From Smittium mucronatum (Eukaryota > Kickxellomycota > Harpellomycetes > Harpellales > Legeriomycetaceae): DNA of 20,211 nucleotides. The stretch spans positions 1 to 20,211 of the forward strand of contig LSSL01001662.1 of the NCBI GenBank assembly GCA_001953115.1. Direction: 5' to 3'. Shown here piece by piece: positions 1 to 10,193 of the stretch. Position 1 is the stretch's first letter. Every line of letters begins with the position of its first letter. The notes beneath the pieces are model-generated. The model saw only the letters and a program-made list of their open reading frames with translations. It searched no databases and was not told where the DNA came from. A program made the position numbers and the translations under genes.

Positions 1-728
1 TAGTACCAACTTCAAAAAGTTTTCAGATAAGCATATGAACCCTTCAATAGCCTACAGAGTTAACGATATGGTATAGCTCAATACTAGAAATATTTCCACC
101 TCCCGGCCTTCTAAGAAGTCTCGATTATCGCTTTCTTATGTTTTTAAAAATTCTTAAAGTAGTCAACCCCGATTCATACAAACTTAAGCTCCCTGAATCA
201 ATCAAAATCCATCCGAAATTCCATTTCTCCCTCCTCAAACGCTATAATCCGAACACTATTCCTCATAGAACAAAAGAGCCCCCTCCGCCGATCGAAATCA
301 ATAGAGATCAAGATTTTATAGTCTCCAAGATTCTAGATTCAAAAATTCGGTATGGGAAGCTGTTTTATCTTCTTGACTGGAAGGGATACACACCTGCTGA
401 CAGATCATGGAAGCCCGCAGAAAATTTATACTGCTACCAACTGATTTCCGATTTTCATCAAATATTCCCTGGTAAACCACGGATCCCTCTACGAATTCAG
501 TACATCAATTCTACTGTTTCTCCTTATTTAGCATCCCACCCTCTGGTGGACCCCCCTAAGCGCAGCGAGGGAGGGAGGGGCGGTGGGGAGGGGGGCCCAA
601 AATTATTATTATTTTTTTTCGGATTTCAAACCCCGAATTGTCCGCTAAAGCCGTACTCGTACATTATTTTATCAAAAAACTCGGCCGGAAAAATCCAACT
701 TTTCAGACCGGCACTTTTCTTAAGGTAG
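1..728 (+). pseudogene. Ty3/gypsy element 1: integrase C-terminus plus chromodomain (pol 3' end, broken)
   Basis: This is the 3' end of the pol gene of a chromovirus-type Ty3/gypsy retrotransposon, cut by the window edge. Bases 71-110 read as the integrase C-terminal strand motif (LNTRNIST, then RPSKK), but an expected Trp codon is TAG at 74-76. A frameshift near 120 moves the frame to the long open stretch that contains ATG 138. That stretch reads YRFL, KILKVVN, YKLKLP and IHPKFHFSLLKRYNP, the usual integrase tail. A chromodomain follows at about 316-470 (FIVSKILDSK, LLDWKGYTPADRSWKPAENL), with the two Trp and the F/Y of the methyl-lysine cage in place. Chromodomains of this class bind histone tails and guide integration. 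Codons after about 540 pass through a G-rich tract and are probably not protein. Assignment to the family is confident; activity is excluded by the breaks. Confidence 0.9.
559..597 (+). other. G-rich polypurine-like tract 3' of the chromodomain
   Basis: This is a nearly pure G/A run (567-595 with two interruptions) in otherwise AT-rich DNA, just after the chromodomain reading frame. Its position fits a polypurine-type tract or low-complexity tail of element 1. The probable LTR start is 135 bp further on, and a second short purine run (GGTAGGGTAG, 724-733) touches the LTR directly. That one is the better candidate for plus-strand priming. Confidence 0.4.
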
Positions 729-733
729 GGTAG

Positions 734-920
734 TGTAATGACCCAATCACTATTGATTGCTCAAATTACCCCTGATTTCACGTTTCAATTTAAATTACTA
801 TTTTAATAATTTTCTAATACCTTTATAAGCAGCTCGCATTACCAATTTTGGAAATGCAAGCTTTTCAACTAGTTTAATCTTTTTAATTCCTTGAAATATA
901 CTTATACTAAAACCCACATA
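734..920 (+). repeat. Probable 3' LTR of Ty3/gypsy element 1
   Basis: The segment begins TGTAATGACCC immediately after a purine-rich GGTAGGGTAG, the layout of PPT plus LTR start. It contains a TATA-like box (TTTATAAG, about 820-827) and reaches protease-coding sequence of a different element soon after 920. A length near 185 bp suits short chromovirus LTRs. The 5' boundary is fairly firm. The 3' boundary is inferred (a CA-type end near 918), because no second LTR copy lies in the window to compare. Confidence 0.55.
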
Positions 921-1458
921 TTTCCGAGTCCTTACAATGACTCACTTAATCTAAATTCGGTTGAATTAAAAAACCAAATAATGATCCGACCAGTAAAAGG
1001 TAAGGGTAGTACAATCACTAAATGTTGCTTATTGGAACTTAAACTTGATCCAATTTTATACGTGAATATGACATTTGCAATTCTTCCCGACTGTGCATTA
1101 CCAATTATATTAGGTTTAGACAATATAATAACCTTAAACGGAAGATTGAGTATGACACCAGTGTTATGTCAATTTAAGTAGGTCCAAAAAGAGCCAAACT
1201 TCAGCTATTTCCAAAGGCTGATGTAGAGTCTGAAATAGAAGAGCTAAATAACGAAACCTCTGATATATATAGTGGAACCGATGAGTATTCAGAAGAAAGT
1301 TCAGAAGAAGAGTCAGGAGGCTTATTTTATGCCACACAGTTTGAATATTACATTAGTCTAGATACCCTTCCTTTGGAATCAACAGGAAGTCAGACTCCTG
1401 AAGAAATTAATGACCTTATTTCCGAATTTCCAAAGCTGTTTCCTAAATCTCACTAAGA
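921..1458 (+). pseudogene. Ty3/gypsy element 2: protease C-terminal half and spacer
   Basis: The reading frame through 1181 gives KGKGSTITKC, then FAILPDCALPIILGLDNI. ILGLD is the second conserved motif of retropepsin-like aspartic proteases. The catalytic D-T/S-G half that should precede it is absent, so the element is truncated on its left, exactly where the element 1 LTR abuts. A frameshift near 1185 leads into a Ser/Glu-rich spacer (about 1225-1320, reading EESSEEES-like sequence). The spacer then runs into the stretch before the RT, ending FPKLFPKSH followed by TAA at 1454. No gag, 5' LTR or primer-binding site is present. Confidence 0.8.
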
Positions 1459-2770
1459 ATTAGAAACACTAAAAAACTCTGAGTTAAAATTGTTGTAAAA
1501 AGTGAATAATCTTCTCCTCGCTGCGGAATGCGAAGATACGCAGAATTGGAAAAACAAATTATGCACGATGAATTATGGGGAATTCTAGAAGCTAACATCA
1601 TCAGACAGTCTAAATATCCGTGGATATCCCCCGTAAAATTAGTACCTAAACCCAATGTGGAATATCGATTTTCTTGTCGATTATCTAAAAATTAATTCTT
1701 TGATCTCACGAGAAATGTTCCCATTACCCAGAATAGACGATTTTCTAGATAAACTATCCAAACATAAGTATTTTAGCACTCTATATTGTATTTCTGGATA
1801 CTAGCAATGTTCTATACGAGAAGAGTCTAGAAAATACACCGCTTTCCTTATTCCATTTGGAGTATATGAATTCAATGTGTTACCATTTGGATTGTTTAAC
1901 GCCCCGGCAAATTTCTCAAAATCGATGGAAAATATTCTTCCCCCGAATAGCTGCCCTTTTATTACAGTTTATTTGGATGACATCGCAGTGTTTTCCAACA
2001 AAAAATAAGAGCATATTAATCACCTTCGTTATGTATTTCAAATTTTTGAACAACATAACGTAAGTTTGAATAAAAAGAAATGTTTTTTTTTAAAAAACGG
2101 AATTTAAGTATTTAGGCTTTCTATTAACTTAAAATGGTATTAGACCAAATCCCGATAAAACAGCAAAGCTGGAAAAAATACCTCCACCACGAAATTTCAA
2201 AGATACTAGATCTTTTTTGGATATCGCCTCTTATTTCCGAAAGTTTATCCCAAAATTTTCAGCTATAGCAAGCCCTATTCAAAAATTAGTAAAAAAAAAT
2301 ATTAGGTTTAGTGGGATACTGAATGCAAAAAAGCGTTCAAACTTATTAATGATATTTTAGTAAACGCAGTAACATTAGGATTCCCAGACTTGAGTAAGAA
2401 ATTTGTACTTTCCGCCGATGCTTCAGCTTTTGCGATTGCTGCAGTACTAAAAATAATTTCAGACAAAGGTGTTGGTATTCCCATTATTTTTTATTCTAGG
2501 AGCTTTTTACCAGCCGAAAAAAACTATCCTACTTTCAAAAAAGAAGGTTTAGCGGTATAGCAGCAGTTAAACACTTTTAGTGATATATATTAGGAAACAA
2601 ATTATTAATATATACTGATAATTCATCAATTGCAAGTCTTTATAGAACACCAGAACCGTCTGGTAGAGTTACCAGATGGGCTAACATGCTGTCCGAGTTC
2701 AACTTTGACATCAAACATCGTTCAGATAAAGAAAACGGAGCAGCAGATTTTTTATCTCGACCAACCAAGA
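1459..2770 (+). pseudogene. Ty3/gypsy element 2: reverse transcriptase and RNase H (broken)
   Basis: The RT copies element RNA into DNA. Conserved blocks are easy to read in shifting frames: KIVVKSE, PRCGMRRYAE and PWISPVKLVPKPN (about 1487-1655), FPLPRIDDFLDKL, the YTAFLIPFGVYEFNVLPFGL block, and the catalytic YLDD at 1970-1981. EFKYLGFLLT and IRPNPDKTAKL follow. RNase H is seen at about 2395-2770: VLSADASAFAIAAVLK with its first Asp, IFYSRSFLPAEKNYP, LLIYTDNSSI with a further Asp, RWANMLSEFNFDIKH and DFLSRP. Breaks include frameshifts near 1660, 2090 and 2560, TAG at 1802-1804 where GYWQ is expected, and TAA codons near 2008 and 2126. The family call is secure; the copy is dead. Confidence 0.93.
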
Positions 2771-2839
2771 TAATCGGTTTAGCTAAAGTAATAAAAACAA
2801 AAACAGCTCCAACATTGGAAGAAATAAAATAATTCTTAT

Positions 2840-3974
2840 CATGTGTTACTATTACAACAAAAAAGGTAAGGAATTCTTCAAGAAAGTTTATTTATAAAGA
2901 TAAAAATCTATTTAGAAAAGAGAAAAATAATAAATATATCAAAGTTATCAGTACCTCAACAGAGTTCCTAATACTTTTAGCTCAGCTGAATCACGATATA
3001 GGACATGTTGGTTGGAATGCGCTCTATGAAATAATAAAAGGTAAGGTATGTAGGCCAAAACTATTTAAATAATTTAAATAGTATGTGTTTACCTGTGTCG
3101 AATGTCAAAAATATTTACTCATCAGACCAGCATATAAATTTGATGGACAGTCAAAAGTGTCGTCACTGTAAGAAGAATGGCAAATAGACTTTTTAGGACC
3201 ATTCCCACAAAGCCAAAATAGAAATGGTTATGTATTTTTGGACCTCGAAACGTTAACTGGGTATCCGTTTGCCGTGGCAACCAAAGATCAGACCTCAGAA
3301 ACGGTTATGGAATTCATGAAAAAACTCATAACGTTGTTCGGAATTCCACACTGTATTAGATCTGACAATGGTATAAGTTTTAAAGTCAAGCGCGTAAAGG
3401 ATATATATATAAATAAATATAAAATTAACATTGAATCCAACTTTCCTTATCACCACGAATGGATGGGAATGGTAGAAAGAATGAATCGCACAATAAGGTA
3501 TGCTATAAATAAATAATGTTATAAAAAATTTACACAATGGTGTAAGTACCTAGATCAGTCGCTGCTCTGAATAAGAATATCGTTAGATTCAAGAAAAGGC
3601 TATTCACCACATTATCTTTTGTTTGGGGTACATCCGCTTGTTGCTTGTTTTAATGAGGAAATCGTTGCCGGATTAGCTATCCTTAGCTTGGAAATAGCAG
3701 ATTTGAGTGTCAAAAGAATGAAAAATGAAAGAGAAAAGAGAATTTGACAACAAAAATAACATTTAGTGAAGGGGATTTAGGATTATTATTAAATGGTTCT
3801 TTCAGAAAAAGAGGGATAACTAATAAATGTTAACCTAGATTTTTAGGTCCATTAATAGTAGAGAAAGTCAGAAAACACAACATTTATCGGCTATAAAGTG
3901 AAAAAGGGAAATATTTGGAAGTACATGCGTCCAGGTTAGTTCGCTTTAACGCGCGAGGTGCCATGGGCGCCCTT
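2840..3974 (+). pseudogene. Ty3/gypsy element 2: integrase (HHCC, DDE core, C-terminal domain; broken)
   Basis: This integrase would insert the element's cDNA. The zinc-binding HHCC region reads NHDIGHVG, then FTCVECQ (about 2985-3110), with TAA and TAG codons inside it (near 3070 and 3079). The DDE core shows Asp in WQIDFLGP (codon 3187), Asp in RSDNG (3364) and Glu in GMVERMNRT (3475), which gives 36 residues between the last two, close to the canonical 35. An open frame spans 3238-3516 and ends in TAA. TGA at 3568 interrupts the following SLL/IRISLDSRKGYSPHYLLFG block. The C-terminal barrel is recognisable in pieces (RFLGPLIVEKV, EVHASRLVRF, about 3840-3950). No chromodomain follows, unlike element 1, so this is a different lineage. 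Confidence 0.92.
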
Positions 3975-3985
3975 AAAGAGGGGAA
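3975..3985 (+). promoter_or_regulatory. Polypurine tract of Ty3/gypsy element 2
   Basis: AAAGAGGGGAA directly precedes TGTTGG, the start of the LTR. This is the standard plus-strand primer site, placed a few codons after the integrase C-terminus. Confidence 0.8.
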
Positions 3986-4230
3986 TGTTGGATGTGATTC
4001 GATACTTCCTAATGAATTACCAAAGCCCACACATTAAACACACAAACAGAGGAAGGATAATTGGGTAGACACGGTTTCCCGAATTGGGGTTTTATCAGAA
4101 TCTACAAAGTTTTTCCTCTTTAGTCATTGTCATCAACAAATAGAAAATGTGGCTGTAGTAAAGAATAATTAATACAATGATTCTATGATATAAAATGCAT
4201 CCACTTTCCGCTTTTGTATAAGGGACAAAA
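3986..4230 (+). repeat. 3' LTR of Ty3/gypsy element 2 (right end uncertain)
   Basis: The repeat begins TGTTGGATGTGATTC right after the polypurine tract. A TATAAAA-type box lies near 4188. The right boundary is a guess (a CA dinucleotide near 4226), because the 5' LTR is missing and nothing in the window gives a pair to align. Confidence 0.6.
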
Positions 4231-5809
4231 TTTGACATTAATTTTTAATTACCTATTTTTTAGATTATTATAAGTTATAATTAAGATTTTATCCATAATT
4301 AGATTACATAAAAAAAACACAAAATTTACTCAATAGCCGGTTTAGAATTTTATTATAACCAATAGATTTTTATGAAATTCAATTTTGCAAAGCTGGAGTA
4401 ATAAAATCTGCCATGACTATTTTTTATTACAAAATTAACGGATATTCATGCTGTTTTTACATGATTAATATTTATTCACCTCTAAAACCAGACATAAATT
4501 GGTTATATTAAAGAAATATCGCCAAAAAATAAAATAGCTTCCATTTTTGGCATTCTTCTAATACATTTTCACCGAAATTGTTCGTGATTGGTCTAAAAAT
4601 AAAACTTTTTTTTAAAATTCTAGTTATGGAATATATTTGGTTAATTTAATTATTATAATGGTGTCAATTTTTATACAAAGCTTAGCTCATTAGCAACTGT
4701 AATGGGAAAAATTATTTATCTTTTCATAGGCATCTCGTTGCCTCTAGCACAATTGCCGTTAGGCTCTAAGAATTTTTAAGCTTTATACCCATTGCATCCA
4801 CAAATCAAATTAATTAGCGTCCATGCCACACATCCAGAATTTGGTTTAGAGCCAATGTAATATTTCTTTCTTTACATAATTTCAAAGAATCAAACTGTCT
4901 ATTCTAATTTTTTTTGAATCTCTTCTCCTGGTGACTCCAAAATTGTAATTTACACCAATTCAACATTTAAAAGTTTTTTATGTGGTTCCCTGGAAGTTCC
5001 AATGGTGATATCGATAAAAAAATTGTGACTATTTTTTTTTGTTGAACCTCTGTCACCGAGAAATTTTAAGATTTAAAACTTTATTTAAAACTAAACGTGA
5101 AAATTCATATAAAATAATAAAATCTGTTTTAAGAAACCTAGGCTTTCGGTCTTAGATTTCTTATAAAATAATGTACACTAATGTCTCGTGCTTTTTGAAG
5201 CTTTATAAATAGTTATTAATTCTTTCGTGTTCGTTAGATCGAATTTTGTAATTATCTTATGCCCATACAATGCTTTTGAATTGAGGTTCATATTTTAAAA
5301 GATGTTTACTAATATGAAAATATGTATATATTATCAAATCAATAAATTTACAACTAATCGGGATGAAAAAAGGTCCTTGGATGCTAATTGGTTAAAGCGC
5401 ATGCATTTTAAAACTAATCTATTGGATATATTTGCAGCCAATTATATGCTAATTGGATTAAAAAGATTTTTGGATATTTTTTTCAAATTTGATGATATCA
5501 TCCTTGTCTCTTATTAATTTCTATTTTACTGTCATATTAATTTTTTATTACATTTTTATTTATTGAGGACATTAAAAAAATACACAACTTTGCTAAAATA
5601 AAAAACACACACATCCAATAACTCCTACACTACAAATATCTGTCCATTTATTGACCATCATATCTGTAAGCTTGTTTTAAAAAATGACCTATGAAATCAC
5701 CAATTATGCAAATAAAAAACATCATTTTTTTATTATGCCTATTTAAAACTTATTTATATTTTTTTATTATAAGTGGATAGTATATTGATGTTTATTTAAA
5801 ACTAAATTT
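4231..5809. other. AT-rich intergenic stretch, no supportable gene
   Basis: Stops are frequent in all frames. The longest ATG-initiated frame (5302-5517, 71 codons, +) has no family motif and I treat it as chance or relic. It contains an 11-bp direct repeat, ATGCTAATTGG, 66 bp apart (about 5380 and 5446). An imperfect 12-bp hairpin lies at 5131-5162 and a GCCAAAAA/TTTTTGGC inverted repeat near 4520-4552. Confidence 0.6.
5131..5162. repeat. Imperfect hairpin, 12-bp arms, 8-nt loop
   Basis: AAGAAACCTAGG (5131-5142) faces CTTAGATTTCTT (5151-5162) with one C/A mismatch and one G/T pair around the loop CTTTCGGT. It lies in gene-empty AT-rich DNA. Function is unknown. Confidence 0.5.
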
Positions 5810-6330
5810 GGAGAGTGTGGGAAGCGGAAGATAAAGATAGTGAGGCTTCGGCTTCGATCTCTATTGAAGACCTTGAACTAAGTGAAGATTTAGACCCATC
5901 AGTAAACTTGGCGGGAAAAACGGTTATGGAAGAGTTTTTATCTTCTTTACTGGGACTTTCACTAAGTTCTGATCCCAACCATACAGTAAGGTTCCCACCT
6001 ATTCTTCCTACCGTGAGGGCTGTACAAATACTTATTGTTGTCAGTACAGGGAGCAACGGGAGAATTGTGGATAGGCGGAGTAAGGGAGTAATACCTGCCC
6101 TAAGTTCTCTGCTGGGTGAGGGCGAAGAATGTACTAGTGATAGTGTGTTCAAAGTTGCCTCACCTTTGGCTAAACAACAACAATTCCGAAGCGAAGACTT
6201 ATACCAGTCCAAATGGTATAGGAGTTCCGCTTCCGACAAGAGGCAGTTTGAAGGAATTTGGCCTATAAAGTTATTTACCTTCTCAATAATATTTCCATCA
6301 GAGAATGAAAGTCAAAATTACTTTACGTGA
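5810..6330. other. GC-rich island, open on both strands, unrecognised
   Basis: Between about 5815 and 6260 the sequence approaches half G+C while its flanks are around one quarter. The + frame is open from about 5815 to 6330 (171 codons, but no ATG until 5926). It begins acidic and Ser-rich (SEASASISIEDLELSEDLD) and later reads VRFPPILPTVRAVQILIVV. The - frame is open from 6239 to 5802 (145 codons, no ATG start). Neither resembles a family I know. GGAAGCGGAA (5819-5828) recurs inverted as TTCCGCTTCC (6226-6235) at the other edge. It may be a captured gene fragment, an exon relic, or the core of a small inserted element. I cannot choose a coding strand. Confidence 0.4.
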
Positions 6331-9300
6331 GAGTATTCAGTAAAAAATATACCAGTTTTCATTGATTTCATTGGCAGCTTATCCTGATATAGTTTATAAA
6401 TCAATATTTTTGTCGAAATGCATGTTAAGTACTCCGATTCGCCAAATTTATGAAAATGCGTTTGTCAATTTCAACAATTTATCCCATAGAATGTTAATTT
6501 TTTAATTGAAAATCAAGTTAGAATAAACATTGGCCATGCAAATTTTACTAAATGTCCCACTGGCAGCAAAAGAGTTATATATTTTGAAAATTTGCTCAAA
6601 TTAGCACTTGAATTCATTTTTATTAGTTTATTACAAAGATATGACAGTTTTTGTATGTATTCTATTATTTCCTAAAAATAAAATAAAATAAAAAATAGAC
6701 ACAAATAAATTGTATGGTTCATCAAAGAATCTTCAGTATTCATTGAGAGCAAAAAAAATAAAAACAGTGGTATTATAGCTAATTAAATATACAAATTTCA
6801 CCTTCTAAATCATCTGTTATACTTCATGATTTTTTTTTACGGGAAATAGATTTTAAAGCTTATAAATTTTTTTAAAAACTAAATTAAAAAAATTAATAAA
6901 GTAATTATATTTTATAATTAAGATTTTTTGGGAGTGAAAATTATTTATTTTCTCAAATTACACAAATTTGTGTTTATATCTTACTATTTTGTTTCAATTT
7001 CCAAAAATTAGCAAATTGCCGGTAGATGAAATATTAATAGGCCACTAGTCACATCTCCAAAAAACTGAGATAAAGTGTTAGACACATAAATTTAAGGTTT
7101 ATGCAAAGCGTAGATAGAAAGTCTTTTTTTTAAAAATTATAAGTCGTACTTATCTGGAAGCTTTACACGTTTCTCATTAATGTTTTATTGTTTTGTTTTG
7201 TTTTGTTTTTAATAGATTAACTATCTTAATGAAGTATCTTTAACGTATTAATTACTCGAAGAAAACTTCTTTAAATCTATTTTGAATTTATTGGTCTAAA
7301 AAGTTCTTTTATCAACTTATTTCCTTACTAGAGATTAATTAAAAAAATTATTATTTTCTTTATTAATTTCCTATTCCATTTCGGAAAAACTTGGTTCCAA
7401 AACTTAAAAAAAATTCCGTTAATATCCTCAGGTTTTTATTAAATTTTTTTTTTCATGAATCTTTTTCTAATTTTCGGATTAAAATAGAGAAGGATATTTA
7501 ATTCGTCAACATCTTTTGAATTCAGTCAATACAAAAAAGTTTAATATCCAGTAAGAATAAATAATTCAATTAAAATATTAATTTTTTAGCTCTTTAAAAA
7601 TTAGATTGATTAATTTTGTAATCACTAATAATTAAAATCTATTCTACTTTGATTTACTTGTAATAAAAATTCATATTTCATTCGATATTAGATCTTAATT
7701 TCAAAATGAAGATTTTTATATTCCTCTATTCAAAGTATAATGAGACACATCGAAAGTAAAATAATAAAGAGAAATCAATAAAATTAAAACTTATCGGAAA
7801 AAAGTCAGGCGAAGTTACTTGTGAACCAATTTAGAACAGGTCTTGATCCAATTAATCTTCAAATAAAAGTATAAATTTGCAATTGACTAACAATTATTTA
7901 ATCATTTTAGGTTCGTCAGCACATAAATTTCCTTCACTTGTTGTCAGGTTAAAATACATATTAAAAAAAATTCTTATAATTGGTTTAATGCGTAAAAATA
8001 CCCTAATGGTGAGAGAAAATTGGATAACTAGAAGCTTAGTACATTCTATGACCTTGAAAAGGTCTAATATAAAAATCTCCATAGCTTTAAATAGTGGAAA
8101 TTACTTAAAGGGATTCAAAAACTGTAGGGTTTAAAAAAACTAAAATTTGATAGCTTATGCATTACTTTGGATATTTTAAATTCAAAAAGATGATAATCCA
8201 CAAAAAAATGTGGTCTAAAAATTTGCAAGAACTTAGATAAAAAGGACAACATTAAAAACCAACCATATCTTGAATATAAAATTTACTAGTCATAATTGGT
8301 ATAAAAAAACTAATAGGATTTTTTTTGTCTAATTTAGACCAAATTTCCTAGCTCATCAGCTATATCAAAATAATTCCTTAAGTTATTTATTAAGTGGGAC
8401 TCTTTCAAAAAGTTTTTTCCATAAGCTTTATATCTATTCTAATATTCAACTCCTACATTTGAAAAATTTAAAATCCACATTTAATATAAAGGCGTCTTTC
8501 CGATTTTATTGAACTGCTAATTTATTATTTTGTGCTCATTTGTTTAATTAGTCAAAAATACAATTTGATCCCACATTTATTTCAATGTATATTCAAAATA
8601 TTGCCTTTTCGAGCATTTAATTCGTTAAAGTTGCTTCATTAGATGATTTCTCCAATGATAAAAACTCACAATAAAACCTCATAAAATATCAACTGCGGTA
8701 CTCAAAGAAAAGCGAACTTATCGAAACTATTACTGTTTTACAGTTAAATCATTATAAACCTCATAACCGATTTATTAATGATAAACCTTGAATATCAAGG
8801 ATATATAATATTTAGAGGTTTCGAAATTCAAAATTCTTGGGGGGTTTGAATTTACTATTCAATTTATTAAGTTAGGAAATCATGAAATAGCGTAAATTAA
8901 TAATTAATTGCTATATAATCACTTATCTTTCCACATCATTTTTTTGAAATTTATTCAAAGGATGAAAACTTAATTTTGTTTTATTCGACCCATTTTTCGC
9001 TGTTGAAATGTATATAAAATCTTGGCTAAAATGGAATCGACTTCATATAAAGTATGATTAAAACTATACATTATAGATATTTTAATTTAGGAAATTCTGG
9101 AACAATATATTCATTATATAAAACCTTAAATGCAAATATTTTCTCTTTTGCTCAAAATATTCAATTTAAATTTGCCAATAAAGTTGCAATAATGTATTTT
9201 TTTAATAAATTGTTTTTAGTATTTAATTTTCTTAATATCGACACTATAAAAGCTACCAAAGCTTTCAGTTAGCCTAAGAGAGCTTTATACGGATTTAAAA

Positions 9301-9466
9301 AACTATCTATTCTATAGTTATACATTAAAACAGGGCTATAATATTTTAAAAGATCCAACAGTAAAAGAAAAGAAAAAAACTATAACCCGATATCACCATC
9401 ATAATTACGATCTTGAAATCAAAAAAATAAAAGTAAGAAAATACCCATAACTAATATTTTATTATC
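6331..9466. other. AT-rich stretch, no supportable gene
   Basis: This is about 3.1 kb of A/T-rich sequence with dense stops. Open frames of 70-85 codons at 7877-8134 (+, TTG start) and 9054-9272 (+, ATG) show no recognisable motif. Minor structure: a (TGTTT)n run near 7184-7210, a palindrome GTCTAATTTAGAC at 8327-8339, and another, CCTTGAATATCAAGG, at 8786-8800. I see no RNA gene or mobile-element end. Confidence 0.6.
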
Positions 9467-9660
9467 ATTAATCCTCTAGCTATGGAGGAGCTAAGGTACA
9501 CAAAACGCACATAGATCCTTATGGGCTAAGATGGTTAAGGGAAAGTCTGCTAGAAACTCCATTTCCGGGATTCAAAATCGGGTGGTATTTAATCCCCTGG
9601 GGCCCAATACCACTATTCGGGCAAGCTCACACAAAACCGCATAAAACCCAACGATAATAA
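9467..9660 (+). other. GC-richer patch with a Trp/Gly/Pro-rich open frame
   Basis: Base composition rises abruptly and one + frame is open for about 62 codons (9467-9655), ending in a double TAA. It reads for example HIDPYGLRWLRESLLE and GWYLIPWGPIPLFGQ, and a second frame is also open for most of the patch. No family is recognised and there is no ATG at its start. The segment also has loose tRNA-like A-box and B-box words (GGCTAAGATGGTTAAGG; GGATTCAAAATC). It could be the 5' region of the LINE that follows, a SINE relic, or a fragment of an unrelated gene. Confidence 0.35.
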
Positions 9661-9965
9661 AAACAAAAGAAAACATTAAAAAGAACAGAAATATGATTCG
9701 GGGCTAAATTGATATGAGCCTTTTCTCTGAGTTCTCTTTAAAACTTCTAATACATAGCGGTAAGCAAAGTATATTCATAAAAATTCTGTGCTGATTAATA
9801 CGATCTTAAAATAGGCTGCCCATGGAATCAGTTACAGATTTGACGCGTTGAGAGTCTTGAAGTATTATCCTGTTCGCTAAACAAAGTGTAATCTTAAAAA
9901 AAATCTGACCTTAGAGGCCAAACAGCATATTCTATGCTGGGTTATATAAAAGATTCTACTGAATA

Positions 9966-10193
9966 ATGTCCAAAACATTAATTTATTGCGGAAAAAAATT
10001 CGACCTATACCAAACCGTTTTAACTGAACAAGGCGTAATCGTTATAAACACCCTTAACTTCAAAGAAGTTGGAATAAGAGAATTTTTTAAAATGGCAGAC
10101 GAGAAAATATTATATCTTGGAACCATGTGCGATATAAGTACATGGTGTATAAATGAACGAGATTCTTTCTTTTGGGATCAGATCCCTGCTTAA
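9966..10193 (+). CDS. Hypothetical 75-residue ORF upstream of the LINE remains
   Basis: An ATG-initiated frame of 75 codons reads MSKTLIYCGKKFDLYQTVL, then FKMADEKILYLGTMCD and ending WDQIPA. Its composition is less AT-driven than the random frames around it (five acidic residues in the middle, three Cys, two Trp), so it may once have been coding. I see no signal peptide, membrane segment or known motif. It lies 1.2 kb upstream of the LINE endonuclease in the same orientation and may be part of that element's 5' region. A relic is as likely as a gene. Confidence 0.3.
   Translation: MSKTLIYCGKKFDLYQTVLTEQGVIVINTLNFKEVGIREFFKMADEKILYLGTMCDISTWCINERDSFFWDQIPA

Noticed and set aside
932..3537. 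Minus-strand ORFs at 932-1123, 1443-1655 and 3295-3537.
   Set aside because: They are antisense shadows of the Ty3/gypsy element 2 protease, RT and integrase.
7877..8134. 85-codon ORF as a possible gene.
   Set aside because: No ATG at the start, no motif, and dense stops just outside. The length is not exceptional for a 20-kb six-frame scan.
9054..9272. 72-codon ATG-initiated ORF.
   Set aside because: Its Phe/Asn/Ile/Lys-rich composition equals that of random AT-rich frames; no homology pattern is visible.
9512..9592. A tRNA-Ser-like gene (A-box GGCTAAGATGGTTAAGG, GCT at the anticodon position, B-box-like GGATTCAAAATC).
   Set aside because: The acceptor ends do not pair, the anticodon stem has mismatches, the T stem is broken and there is no long variable arm. 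At most it is a degenerate pol III-type relic.
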